Of a DNA stretch of 50,425 bases, positions 15,149-23,154 are shown piece by piece. The position numbers were made by a program, and so were the translations under genes. The notes below the pieces were generated by a model. It did no database searches. It worked only from the letters and a program-made list of their open reading frames with translations, and was not told the origin of the DNA. This DNA comes from Cacconaster sp045641345. Its GTDB lineage: Bacteria; Bacteroidota; Bacteroidia; Bacteroidales; UBA932. Within the stretch, counting starts at the first letter, position 1. Each line of letters opens with the position of its first letter. The DNA lies in the NCBI GenBank assembly GCA_045641345.1, contig JAZUGR010000008.1, positions 1 to 50,425 on the forward strand, given 5' to 3'.

Positions 15149-15714
15149 TCCTTTGTTTCAGGTATTTTTGAGAAGATGAACTTCAGCAGCAGGATTCCGG
15201 CAACCGCTACGGCCGCGCCGAAAACCAATCCGGCGATTACGTCGCCAAGGAAATGCATTGCCAGATAGATGCGGCTGTATGAGATTGCAAGCGACCAGGT
15301 GACCATCGTTACGGTCCACCACCTCCTGTGGCTGAGCCAGGAGGTAAGTATGGCGAAGCATATGGTATTGCAGGCGTGCCCGGAAGGGAATCCGTAGAGG
15401 CTCCCCCTGCCGTCGGGCAGGGCAATCAACCCCTCGAGCGAAGGGTCGTTGCATGGCCTCAAACGGCAGAATACGTCTGTTTTCAGGTAGTGGGAAAACA
15501 TATCCGTAAAGGCGAATGCCGCAACAATCACCAGAATTGCCGCAAGAGCCCTCCTCCAGGGCATCTTCCAGAAATAATATGCAATTATCGCCACGTAAAG
15601 CGGTACCCAGACATACACCCTTGATATGAAAACCATAAAGGCGTCAAGAACGGGTGAGTTGAGGTTGTTGATGCTCACCGAAAGCATCTTGTCGAGTTCA
15701 ATGAGCGTTTCCAT
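15136..15714 (-). CDS. PAP2-family membrane phosphatase
   Basis: A 192-residue integral membrane phosphatase with the three PAP2 motifs in order: K-x6-RP (KTDVFCRLRP), PSGH (GFPSGHACN) and SR-x5-H-x3-D (YSRIYLAMHFLGD). Several hydrophobic helices surround them. Family members dephosphorylate phosphatidic acid, phosphatidylglycerol phosphate or undecaprenyl pyrophosphate at the periplasmic face; the exact lipid cannot be read from sequence. It overlaps obg by 17 bp and lplA by 13 bp, so it sits in the middle of a tightly packed operon. A role in undecaprenyl phosphate recycling is a reasonable guess only. Confidence 0.88.
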   Translation of the reverse strand: METLIELDKMLSVSINNLNSPVLDAFMVFISRVYVWVPLYVAIIAYYFWKMPWRRALAAILVIVAAFAFTDMFSHYLKTDVFCRLRPCNDPSLEGLIALPDGRGSLYGFPSGHACNTICFAILTSWLSHRRWWTVTMVTWSLAISYSRIYLAMHFLGDVIAGLVFGAAVAVAGILLLKFIFSKIPETKECSA

Positions 15715-16705
15715 CTTTGTTGAGAGTGTCCCAGAGTAAATCTTTCAGTTGAGTTATGCCTTCGCCCGTTATCGAGCAGATGAATATATGTGGTACGCCC
15801 TTCGGCAGGGTGCGGCGTATCGAGGCCTTGAGTTCGTCGTCGAGCATATCCGACTTGCTGATGGCCAGCACCCTCTGCTTGTCGAGCAGTTCGGGGTTGT
15901 ATTGCTTGAGTTCGTTGAGGAGTATCTTGTACTCGGTCTTTATGTCATTGCTGTCGGCAGGCACCATGAAGAGCAGCATCGAGTTGCGCTCTATGTGCCT
16001 GAGAAATCTCAATCCGAGCCCCTTGCCTTCGTGAGCCCCCTCTATGATGCCCGGGATGTCGGCCATTACGAATGATTTGCCGTCGCGGTGGGTCACTATG
16101 CCCAGATTCGGCTCAAGGGTTGTGAATGCGTAGTTGGCTATCTTGGGCTTGGCCGCCGACACCACCGAGAGCAGGGTGGACTTGCCCGCATTGGGAAATC
16201 CCACCAGCCCCACGTCGGCCAGCACCTTGAGTTCGAGTATGAAGAGCCCTTCCACACCCGGTTCTCCCGGTTGGGCGTATCTCGGGGTCTGGTTGGTGGC
16301 GCTTTTGAAATGGTCGTTGCCCCAGCCTCCGCGGCCTCCCTTGGCAAGGATATGCTCCTGCCCGTCCTCCATCACCTCGAACAGGGTTTCCTGGGTCTCT
16401 CCGTCCCTGGCCACGGTGCCCAGCGGCACCTCCAGGATTATGTCGGCCCCCACTTTGCCTGTCTTGAGCTGCCCGCTTCCAGCTCCGCCGTCTCCGGCCT
16501 TTATGTTCTTGCGGTAGCGCAGATGGATGAGGGTCCACATCTGCTTGTTGCCGCGCAGGATTATGTGGCCGCCGCGCCCTCCGTCACCTCCGTCGGGCCC
16601 TCCTTTGGGTACGTATTTGGCCCGGTGCAGGTGCATCGATCCGTTGCCGCCGTTGCCGGCCTTGCAATAGATGCGCACATGGTCTATGAAATTACTGTCT
16701 GCCAT
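15698..16705 (-). CDS. obg: GTPase Obg (CgtA)
   Basis: A 335-residue essential GTPase of 50S ribosome assembly and stress control. The glycine-rich Obg fold occupies residues 1-160 (GGNGSMHLHRAKYVPKGGPDGGDGG near 16). The G domain has G1 GFPNAGKST near 170, G3 DIPGIIEGA and G5 CSITGEG. The G4 motif reads SKSD rather than NKxD. The C-terminal OCT domain of some Obg proteins is absent. The -7 box TATCTTTG (16720-16713) lies so close to the ATG at 16705 that the mRNA is probably leaderless. PAP2 and lplA follow with overlaps. Confidence 0.95.
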   Translation of the reverse strand: MADSNFIDHVRIYCKAGNGGNGSMHLHRAKYVPKGGPDGGDGGRGGHIILRGNKQMWTLIHLRYRKNIKAGDGGAGSGQLKTGKVGADIILEVPLGTVARDGETQETLFEVMEDGQEHILAKGGRGGWGNDHFKSATNQTPRYAQPGEPGVEGLFILELKVLADVGLVGFPNAGKSTLLSVVSAAKPKIANYAFTTLEPNLGIVTHRDGKSFVMADIPGIIEGAHEGKGLGLRFLRHIERNSMLLFMVPADSNDIKTEYKILLNELKQYNPELLDKQRVLAISKSDMLDDELKASIRRTLPKGVPHIFICSITGEGITQLKDLLWDTLNKDGNAH

Positions 16706-16712
16706 AAGGTCA

Positions 16713-16720
16713 CAAAGATA
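16713..16720 (-). promoter_or_regulatory. obg -7 promoter element (leaderless start)
   Basis: TATCTTTG on the minus strand ends 8 bp before the ATG at 16705, which puts the transcription start at or within a base or two of the start codon. No -33 TTTG is visible. Confidence 0.55.
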
Positions 16721-16744
16721 GCGATTCTTTTTGGAATGCAGCCT

Positions 16745-17473
16745 CTATGCCAGCAGGGCGACTATGCCGGCGACGGCGATGAAGATATAGACTCCCTTGC
16801 GGATTGTGCCGATGTTCATCCTGCTGTAGACGACGCGTCCCAGCAGCAGGCCGAGGATGACGGCTGCGGCTCCCGGGAGGCAGGCGCGCTCCACGGCTGG
16901 AGTGAGAAGCCCGTTGTGCGCCCTCGAAAAGGTCATCCATACATTCCCTATCAGGAAATACCATTGGGTGAGGGCCATGTATTCATTCTTGTCGTCGGTG
17001 CAGGATATGAAGTAAAGTACTGCCGGAGGCCCCTGGATGCCGAAAAGCCCGCCCATTACGCCTGATACCACTCCCATTCCGGCCTGCACGGGGACGGTGG
17101 GCTTCATGCGTATTTTGCCGTTGAGGCAGTAGAAATAGATGGCCACGGCAATCAGGAACACGCCGAGGATGCGTTTCATGAGGTCATTGTCGGCCACAGT
17201 CACTATCCTTACGGAAAAATACGACACTACGAGGAATACCGCCAGGATGATGGCCATCTTTTTCCATTTGAGATATTTGGTCACAGGTATCCCGGCCCCG
17301 GCGTTGCAGACGAGGGCCAGGACTCCCGACAGGGTTACGGCTTCGCCGTACGAGGGCATGAGGAACGGCACTACGCTCATGAACACGATTCCGAAGCCGA
17401 ATCCGGTGACCCTCTGGATGAAGGTGGACAGAAAGGCGGTCAGCAGTATCAGCAAGATTGCGGTGGTATCCAT
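16745..17473 (-). CDS. TSUP-family membrane permease (TauE/SafE-like)
   Basis: A 242-residue membrane protein with about seven to eight hydrophobic segments and the two TauE/SafE half-repeats. The first has FIQRVTGFGFGIVFMSVVPF near residue 16, the second GMGVVSGVMGGLFGIQGPP near 140. The family exports or imports sulfur-containing anions (sulfite, sulfoacetate, taurine-linked) across the inner membrane; the substrate here is not evident. The ATG at 17473 starts the first membrane segment and lies after the -7 box TATATTTG (17503-17496). obg begins 39 bp downstream with its own promoter. Confidence 0.85.
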   Translation of the reverse strand: MDTTAILLILLTAFLSTFIQRVTGFGFGIVFMSVVPFLMPSYGEAVTLSGVLALVCNAGAGIPVTKYLKWKKMAIILAVFLVVSYFSVRIVTVADNDLMKRILGVFLIAVAIYFYCLNGKIRMKPTVPVQAGMGVVSGVMGGLFGIQGPPAVLYFISCTDDKNEYMALTQWYFLIGNVWMTFSRAHNGLLTPAVERACLPGAAAVILGLLLGRVVYSRMNIGTIRKGVYIFIAVAGIVALLA

Positions 17474-17495
17474 TGTTCGGTTTTGTCTGCCAGAA

Positions 17496-17503
17496 CAAAT
17501 ATA
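17496..17503 (-). promoter_or_regulatory. TSUP gene -7 promoter element
   Basis: TATATTTG on the minus strand, 22 bp upstream of the ATG at 17473. The divergent DUF21 gene has only a degenerate TATTTTTA (17538-17545) on the plus strand. Confidence 0.5.
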
Positions 17504-17564
17504 CATCAAAAAAATCGCGCCCAATCATTATTTTCATTATTTTTACAAAACAATCTTACCGATT

Positions 17565-18602
17565 ATGGTTGCCCTTATAGCTTTTCTTTTCGGCGCGATG
17601 TGCTTCTCCTTCCTCTGCTCCATCCTGGAGTCATCCCTTATGAGCACGCCGATATCCTATGTGACGATGCTTGAGGACGACGGCTATGGCCCGGCCGCAA
17701 GGTTCAAGGCTTACAAGCAGGATCCTTCGCGCCCGCTGGCGGCCATCCTTTCGCTCAACACCATCGCCAACACGATAGGCGCGGCCGGGGTGGGGCGTCA
17801 GGCCACGATTGTCTTCGGCTCGCAGTGGTTCGCTCTGGTGAGCGTGGTTACCACCGTGCTTATACTGCTGTTCTCGGAAATCCTGCCCAAGACGATAGGC
17901 ACCACGTACTGGAAGTCCCTGGTAGGGTTTACGGCCGGTACGATAAGGGTCCTGATATGGATTCTTTACCCTGTGGTTGTAGTGATCGAAGCTCTCCAGA
18001 AGGGAATCTCCCCCAATGGCAACGACACCTCCGTTTCGCGTGAGGAGATAGGGGCGATGGCCGACGTGGCGGAGGAATCCGGCGAGCTGGAGGAGGATGA
18101 GAGCGAGATAATCCATAATCTGATAAATATCGGAGACCTCACCGTGAAGGATGCTATGACCCCGAGGGTTGTGGCCGCCATAGCGCCCGAAGGGATGACG
18201 ATAAAGCAGTTCTACAAGGACCGCCGTTTCCTGCACCACAGCCGCATTCCTGTCTATGGCGACAATGACGAATACATAACCGGCTATATTCTCAGGATCG
18301 AGGCCATCCAGCTGATGGCCGATGACAAGTACGACTGCACGCTGGCCTCGCTCCGTCGTGACATATCGTCTTTTCCGGAGAATACCACCATCGACAAGGT
18401 GTGGGACGAGATGCTCCGCAGCAAGGAGCAGATTGCCATCGTGATAAACGACTACGGCTCGTTCCAGGGTCTGATAACGATGGAGGATATAATCGAAACC
18501 GTACTCGGCGACGAAATAGTGGATGAGCGCGATACCGTAGTGGATATGCAGCAGCTGGCCCGCGACAGGTGGAAGCGCAGCCGGGGAGAGAATTCTATTT
18601 GA
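17565..18602 (+). CDS. CNNM/CorC-type membrane protein (DUF21 plus CBS pair)
   Basis: A 345-residue protein with an N-terminal DUF21 transmembrane domain (three to four helices, residues 1-180, including SEILPKTIGT) and a tandem CBS pair (about 200-325, with VKDAMTPR and VINDYGSFQGLITMEDIIETVLGDEI). Related CNNM/CorC proteins transport or regulate Mg2+ and other divalent cations at the inner membrane. The C-terminal CorC_HlyC domain is missing: the chain ends about 25 residues after the CBS pair. The longer open frame upstream (from 17139) is noise inside the TSUP gene. It is convergent with the pseudouridine synthase gene and overlaps it by 8 bp. Confidence 0.87.
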   Translation: MVALIAFLFGAMCFSFLCSILESSLMSTPISYVTMLEDDGYGPAARFKAYKQDPSRPLAAILSLNTIANTIGAAGVGRQATIVFGSQWFALVSVVTTVLILLFSEILPKTIGTTYWKSLVGFTAGTIRVLIWILYPVVVVIEALQKGISPNGNDTSVSREEIGAMADVAEESGELEEDESEIIHNLINIGDLTVKDAMTPRVVAAIAPEGMTIKQFYKDRRFLHHSRIPVYGDNDEYITGYILRIEAIQLMADDKYDCTLASLRRDISSFPENTTIDKVWDEMLRSKEQIAIVINDYGSFQGLITMEDIIETVLGDEIVDERDTVVDMQQLARDRWKRSRGENSI

Positions 18603-19827
18603 AGGTGAGCCTTTCGCCCGTTTCAGGATGGCGGAAGCTCAGGTAACAGGCGTGGAGCATAAGCCTCCCTGCGAGGGGGCTGCCCCCGTAGAGCCTGTCT
18701 CCCGATATGGGCCTTCCCAAGCCGGCTTCGTGCGCGCAGTGCACTCTCAGTTGGTGGGTCCTTCCGGTATATGGCACGAGTCTGACGAGCGACCTGCCAT
18801 CCTCCAGGTCCCTGATAATTTCATACCCTGTGACGGCCGGCTTTCCGTTTTCCCTGTCGACCATCTGCCGTGGCCTGTCATAGTAGTCGAGTGCCAGCGG
18901 CAGCGAAATCTTGCCTTCCCGTGGCGTTATTCTCCCTTTTAACGGAGGGTCGATTATGGCCATATACGCTTTCGATACCAGGCGTTGCTCGAATTGCCGT
19001 CGTATTTCAATCTGGCCCTGAAGGCTTTTGGCGAATACCATAAGCCCGGAGGTGTCCATATCGAGCCTGTGGCAGGAGAATATCTCACAGGAGCATTTTT
19101 CTTCCAGCCACCGGGAAAGGGGTTTCTTCGCAGTTCTGCCCGGTACGGCAAGCATTCCGGAGGGTTTGTCGACAACTATTATGTGCATGTCCTCGAAACG
19201 GATCAGAGGCTCTTCGCTGCTCCACAGATTGTCATCATCCAGCGGATTAGCTTCGACGTCAAGCCCCTGCAGCATCCACTCCAGCAGCGGACCGCATTTG
19301 CCTGTGCAGGAAGGGTAGAAGCAGCCCTGGCGGCGGACTTCCCTTTCGGGTGATGCCCCATACCAGAATTCTCCCATAGCCAGTGGTTTCATCCCTTTCA
19401 GATATGCCTCCTGAAGCATCTTCGGCCCGGCGCATTCTCCTGTTCCGGAGGGAGGGACCAGCCCTTTGTCGGCGAATATATCGAGTATGCTCCTGCTTTG
19501 GCCGAGCGCGTTGAGCACCTTGTACTGCGAGAACAGCCATTTCTGCAGCCGCTGTGATTCCTCCTCCGAGTGAGAGTCGATATCCACCTTCGTGCAGTCG
19601 AAGATGGGAGGTACGAAACCCTCTATTACGGCCTTGCCTCCCGCAAGACCCGAGAATCCGTACAGGAAACCACGGTCGGTTTTGAGTATGCCAAGCATCT
19701 TGCCCGGGGCGAACAGCTCATCGAGCGACTTGTCGGACTTGATTTTCCCGATAAGACGTGCCGCAGCCTCCGCTATGTCCGGGTGCGGCTTGTAGCAGAA
19801 CGGATATGTGAACCGTTCAGAGCCCAT
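18595..19827 (-). CDS. RluA-family pseudouridine synthase with N-terminal extension
   Basis: A 410-residue protein. The C-terminal 200 residues are an RluA-type pseudouridine synthase: IIVVDKPSGMLAVPG and HRLDMDTSG (catalytic Asp) are followed by the substrate-loop segment PYTGRTHQLRVH. These enzymes isomerise uridine in 23S rRNA or tRNA. The first 200 residues (from FTYPFCYKPHPDIAEAA) form a separate domain. It is rich in cysteine (FYPSCTGKCGPL) and includes a helical region with a TKVDIDSHSEEESQRLQ segment. I know this arrangement from a TruC/RluA-like group in Bacteroidota and gammaproteobacteria, but I do not know the target base. Start at 19827 overlaps the rlmI-like stop (TAATG), so the frame extending to 19941 is rejected. 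Confidence 0.85.
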   Translation of the reverse strand: MGSERFTYPFCYKPHPDIAEAAARLIGKIKSDKSLDELFAPGKMLGILKTDRGFLYGFSGLAGGKAVIEGFVPPIFDCTKVDIDSHSEEESQRLQKWLFSQYKVLNALGQSRSILDIFADKGLVPPSGTGECAGPKMLQEAYLKGMKPLAMGEFWYGASPEREVRRQGCFYPSCTGKCGPLLEWMLQGLDVEANPLDDDNLWSSEEPLIRFEDMHIIVVDKPSGMLAVPGRTAKKPLSRWLEEKCSCEIFSCHRLDMDTSGLMVFAKSLQGQIEIRRQFEQRLVSKAYMAIIDPPLKGRITPREGKISLPLALDYYDRPRQMVDRENGKPAVTGYEIIRDLEDGRSLVRLVPYTGRTHQLRVHCAHEAGLGRPISGDRLYGGSPLAGRLMLHACYLSFRHPETGERLTFK

Positions 19828-21014
19828 TATTCTACGTAAAGGAGCAGCCCTTTGAGGTATTCCCCTTCGGGATGGTAGATATTGACTGCGTGGTCTGCCG
19901 GCTGTGAGAGCCTGGCGAGGATGCGCACTTTGCGGCCGCACTGGGCCGCTGCCGAGAACACGGCGAGCGAGAAGGCCTGCCTGTCTACGGCCTGTGAGCA
20001 GCTGAACGTGAAGATGAGGCCTCCGGGCGCGATTTTCGCTATGGCATCCGCATTGAGCCTCTGATATGCTCTCAAGGCGTTGTGCAAGGCTTCGCGGTGC
20101 TTTGCGAATGCCGGAGGGTCGACCACCATCAGGTCGTATGCCCCACCGGGTGATTCGTGCAGGAAATCAATGGCGTCGCAGCAGTGGGAGGTGTGACGGT
20201 CGGAGAAGCCGTTGGCCTCCACGTTCTGCCCGGTGAGCTCCATTGCCTTGGCCGAGCTGTCAACCGAATCCACGCTCGACGCGCCTCCTCCAAGGGCGTA
20301 GATGGAGAATCCCCCGGTGTAGCAGAACAGGTTGAGCACCCGCCTTCCTCTGGCGTATGCCCCGACCAGGGCCCTGTTCTCCCTCTGGTCGAGGAAGAAT
20401 CCTGTTTTCTGCCCCGTTTCCCAATCGACAAGGAACTTGTACCCGTGTTCGGATACCATCCGCCCCGTTTCCTTTTGCCTGCGCAGGTCGAGAAGGTATC
20501 CGTCGCCAAGGTCAAGCCCTGCCTTGAACGGGGCTGTCCCGGAACTTTTGTCGTAAACGGCTTCGAGCCGTGAACCGTACACTTCGGCGAGCGAGGCCGC
20601 AATTGCACTCCTTGCCCTGAACATCCCGGCCGAATGGGCCTGCATTACGCAAACTCCGTTGTACCAGTCGATGATCAGGCCGGGGAGGTTGTCTCCTTCG
20701 CCGTGTACCAGACGATAGCAGTTCGTGTCATCGCCCAGGGGCAGCGACATCCTCTCGGAGAGCGCGGCTCTGAGCCTGTCGGTCCAGAATCCGTCGGGAA
20801 GGGTTTCTCCGTCGAAAGAGAGCATCCTCACCGTTATCGAGCCTTTCTGGAAATGCCCGCATCCTAGGCACTCGCCGGAAGCGCTCCATACGCCAACCAC
20901 GTCACCCTCTGCAGGGTCAGGGCCGTCGATACGTGCCACGGCACCCGAGAAAACCCACGGATGGAACCTCAGGAGCGACTCTTCGCGCCCTTTCTTGAGT
21001 ATGATCCGTGTCAT
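19827..21014 (-). CDS. rlmI: Class I rRNA methyltransferase (RlmI-like, PUA plus SAM domain)
   Basis: A 395-residue SAM-dependent methyltransferase of the RlmI/COG1092 type, which methylates C5 of a cytosine in 23S rRNA. An N-terminal PUA domain (residues 1-75, ILKKGREESLLRFHPWVFSGA) leads to a linker region and then a Rossmann domain: VLNLFCYTGGFSIYA (SAM loop), DSSAKAMELTGQNVEANG, and the catalytic VVDPPAFAK (DPPxF/Y). It is assigned by family; the exact position methylated in this phylum is not proven. It overlaps the exonuclease gene upstream by 4 bp (ATGA) and the pseudouridine synthase downstream by 1 bp. Three nucleic-acid enzymes are thus stacked as one unit. Confidence 0.87.
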   Translation of the reverse strand: MTRIILKKGREESLLRFHPWVFSGAVARIDGPDPAEGDVVGVWSASGECLGCGHFQKGSITVRMLSFDGETLPDGFWTDRLRAALSERMSLPLGDDTNCYRLVHGEGDNLPGLIIDWYNGVCVMQAHSAGMFRARSAIAASLAEVYGSRLEAVYDKSSGTAPFKAGLDLGDGYLLDLRRQKETGRMVSEHGYKFLVDWETGQKTGFFLDQRENRALVGAYARGRRVLNLFCYTGGFSIYALGGGASSVDSVDSSAKAMELTGQNVEANGFSDRHTSHCCDAIDFLHESPGGAYDLMVVDPPAFAKHREALHNALRAYQRLNADAIAKIAPGGLIFTFSCSQAVDRQAFSLAVFSAAAQCGRKVRILARLSQPADHAVNIYHPEGEYLKGLLLYVE

Positions 21015-21625
21015 TGCGTCTGTTGAAGCGGTGGAAGGTCAACAAGCGGCGAGAGGAGCAGAGCCTTGTACATTTCAAGGCATATCCACGCGTCAGTGGC
21101 GGCATATAGCTGTTGCGGCTCCGAAAGGGGCTGGGCCTCCCAATTGGAGCATTGCTGCGCCTTCGACACTTTCTTGCCGAATATTATGGCTGCCATCTTG
21201 CGTACGCTCTTTTCGCGGATTCCGTGAAGGAATCCGAACTGCTGGAGGTCCATGAAGCGGCCTGCTACAAAACTGCGGTGCTCGCAGAGCCCGCGTATGT
21301 CTTCGCCAACGGCGGCGCCGATCTTGGTGATGGACCTGTCGGCAAGGATGTCGGCCACGCTTTTGGGCAGGCCGATGTGGTTCAGCCTGAAAAGGAAAGC
21401 CTCATCCGGCCCGGACAGTTGCAGCAGGGCGGTCTTGTTCCTCGGTGCGTGGGGAGTGAACACCGGGCGGGTTTCGGTGTCGAAACCTATCATACGCTGC
21501 GAATTGAGATAATCCACGGCGTACGACAATGCCGGACCCTCGTCTTCTATCACCGTTATTTTGCCCGGAAAGGAGATGAGCTCCATAGGCTCGATCTCCT
21601 CCGGGGAAATAATTTCCTTGTACAT
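21011..21625 (-). CDS. 3'-5' exonuclease domain protein (RNase D/WRN-like)
   Basis: A 204-residue DEDDy-type 3'-5' exonuclease with a single catalytic domain. The motifs are visible: GFDTETR (Exo I), VGEDI (Exo II) and YAATDAWICLEMY (Exo III, with Tyr four residues before the Asp). No HRDC domain is present, so this is the short form seen widely in Bacteroidota rather than full RNase D. RNA or DNA may be the substrate. The frame reaches a TTG at 21634, but the ATG at 21625 is preferred. It lies 24 bp after the racemase-like stop and overlaps rlmI-like by 4 bp. Confidence 0.85.
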   Translation of the reverse strand: MYKEIISPEEIEPMELISFPGKITVIEDEGPALSYAVDYLNSQRMIGFDTETRPVFTPHAPRNKTALLQLSGPDEAFLFRLNHIGLPKSVADILADRSITKIGAAVGEDIRGLCEHRSFVAGRFMDLQQFGFLHGIREKSVRKMAAIIFGKKVSKAQQCSNWEAQPLSEPQQLYAATDAWICLEMYKALLLSPLVDLPPLQQTQ

Positions 21626-21649
21626 CGGCTGCAACCTTTGGCTGATGGA

Positions 21650-23143
21650 TTATTCCATCGTGGGGTATATGAGCGAATACGAATAGGGAAGAAGCTTCTC
21701 GATCCTGCGGAGGTTCGTCTCGTCGATATTGGCCTTGGAGAAGGGAACCTGCTTGGTCGTTATGTCTTCCGTACCGACCTCGCGGCCGTACTTGAACTCG
21801 TATTTGAGATTGCCGTCGTCGGTGAGTTTTTCTGCATCCAGATCCCCGCTGGGTACCGAGATGAATGCATCGACCTTGGTGTCGGTGATGCGGTATGCCA
21901 GATTGCCGTCGGCCCTCAGGGTGCTGTAGCACTCTATTGCGGTATAGACCGCAGGGTCGATGAAGATCAGGTTTTCGGCGATGAGGTGGCGGTAGGGATG
22001 GCTGCCGTTGACGGTATAGTCCCTCAATTCGCCAATCACCTGCTGCAGCGTTTCGATGAGGAAAGGATAGTGGGTGCATCCGAGAATCACCGCCTTGATA
22101 GGCACGTTGCTGCCGCTCTGGCGATGGCGCTCGACGAGCGATACAAGGTTGAAACGGGCGTAGTTGATTGCGTCGTTGAGCTGGAACGCCGTGTATTGCC
22201 CTGTAGCGGAGTCGGTTGCCGTGAGCACACGGTTTCCGGTCATGTCGAAGTTGTATACCGGGAGAAGGTCGGCCTTGATGGCTACATCCTCTTCACCGAA
22301 TACGGGTCCCCTGTATGAATCACGGGGCTCGGTGAGATTGACGTTCACGTAGTCGGGCTCGCTGTCAACCGACTCGGCGAATCCGTATCCGCTCTGGTTC
22401 ACCACTACGACCTCCTGCTTGATTCCACGCGCTGCCGTTTCCTCACGGATGGTACGCTCATACGCGCCCGAAGAGATTGTGCCCTGGGTTGCCAGAACCC
22501 CGATGGCATAAGGGGCGGTTTCATCGGCCATCTGGTCGAGAGCGGCCTTGACTCCGGCGTTGATTACGCCTATCACCTTTACTCCGGTGCCGCTCTGCTC
22601 AAGCATCGAACTCACGTCCTTCAGACCATAGGCCGTGGCCGTGTTGCAGGCAATCACCATTATTTTTACGCTTGGCTTGCTGCCGGTTGGCTGAGCCTCG
22701 AAGGGATTCCTGTAATACTTGCCTCCCATCAGGAAGAGCGCGTCCTTGGCCACCAGTTCACGGAGATAGTCGGCCTTGCCGCAGGCATCATACACTCCGT
22801 AAGGCATATTGGCCTGATCGGCGAGGTAGATGAAATGTTCACCTGCAAAGTCGAGGATTTCGTCTTGCGTCCCGTCTCCGGAGATATTGTTGAACTTGTC
22901 GAGCGAAAGAAGCTTCTCGAGCACCGTAAGCCCGCCGGTACCGCTGTCGAATACGCCGATGGGCAGGTCTTTGAGTTCCTTGTCGTATGATCCGAAGTCG
23001 GCATAGAATGCGGAACCGGTATCGCTGAGAGCTTTGTTTACAACGGGTATGTTCTTTTCAAAACCGTTGTCGGTGTTCCGGCACGAGACCAGAACACCGA
23101 TAGCGGAAATAAGAAGAACTGCAACTTTTACGTTGAGTTTCAT
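21650..23143 (-). CDS. Glutamate racemase-like lipoprotein
   Basis: A 497-residue protein, about twice the size of MurI (about 265). It begins with a lipoprotein signal (lipobox VLVSC, Cys21) and then carries the racemase catalytic set: FDSGTGGLTV (D66-S67), IACNTATAYG with the first catalytic cysteine (C166) and ILGCTHYPFL with the second (C356). The motif order is that of aspartate/glutamate racemases, but the spacing is widened by insertions between C166 and C356, and a C-terminal tail of about 100 residues follows. It should therefore act outside the cytoplasm, lipid-anchored to a membrane. The aspartate aminotransferase gene is 11 bp upstream. Glutamate, aspartate or another carboxylate could be the substrate. 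Activity and location are inferred, not shown. The frame reaching 23242 lies inside the aminotransferase gene. Confidence 0.82.
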   Translation of the reverse strand: MKLNVKVAVLLISAIGVLVSCRNTDNGFEKNIPVVNKALSDTGSAFYADFGSYDKELKDLPIGVFDSGTGGLTVLEKLLSLDKFNNISGDGTQDEILDFAGEHFIYLADQANMPYGVYDACGKADYLRELVAKDALFLMGGKYYRNPFEAQPTGSKPSVKIMVIACNTATAYGLKDVSSMLEQSGTGVKVIGVINAGVKAALDQMADETAPYAIGVLATQGTISSGAYERTIREETAARGIKQEVVVVNQSGYGFAESVDSEPDYVNVNLTEPRDSYRGPVFGEEDVAIKADLLPVYNFDMTGNRVLTATDSATGQYTAFQLNDAINYARFNLVSLVERHRQSGSNVPIKAVILGCTHYPFLIETLQQVIGELRDYTVNGSHPYRHLIAENLIFIDPAVYTAIECYSTLRADGNLAYRITDTKVDAFISVPSGDLDAEKLTDDGNLKYEFKYGREVGTEDITTKQVPFSKANIDETNLRRIEKLLPYSYSLIYPTME

Positions 23144-23154
23144 ATCGATTGTTT

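Noticed and set aside
15698..16705. Obg as a defective GTPase because G4 reads SKSD
   Set aside because: I recall a serine or threonine at this place in other Bacteroidota Obg proteins; all other G motifs are intact.
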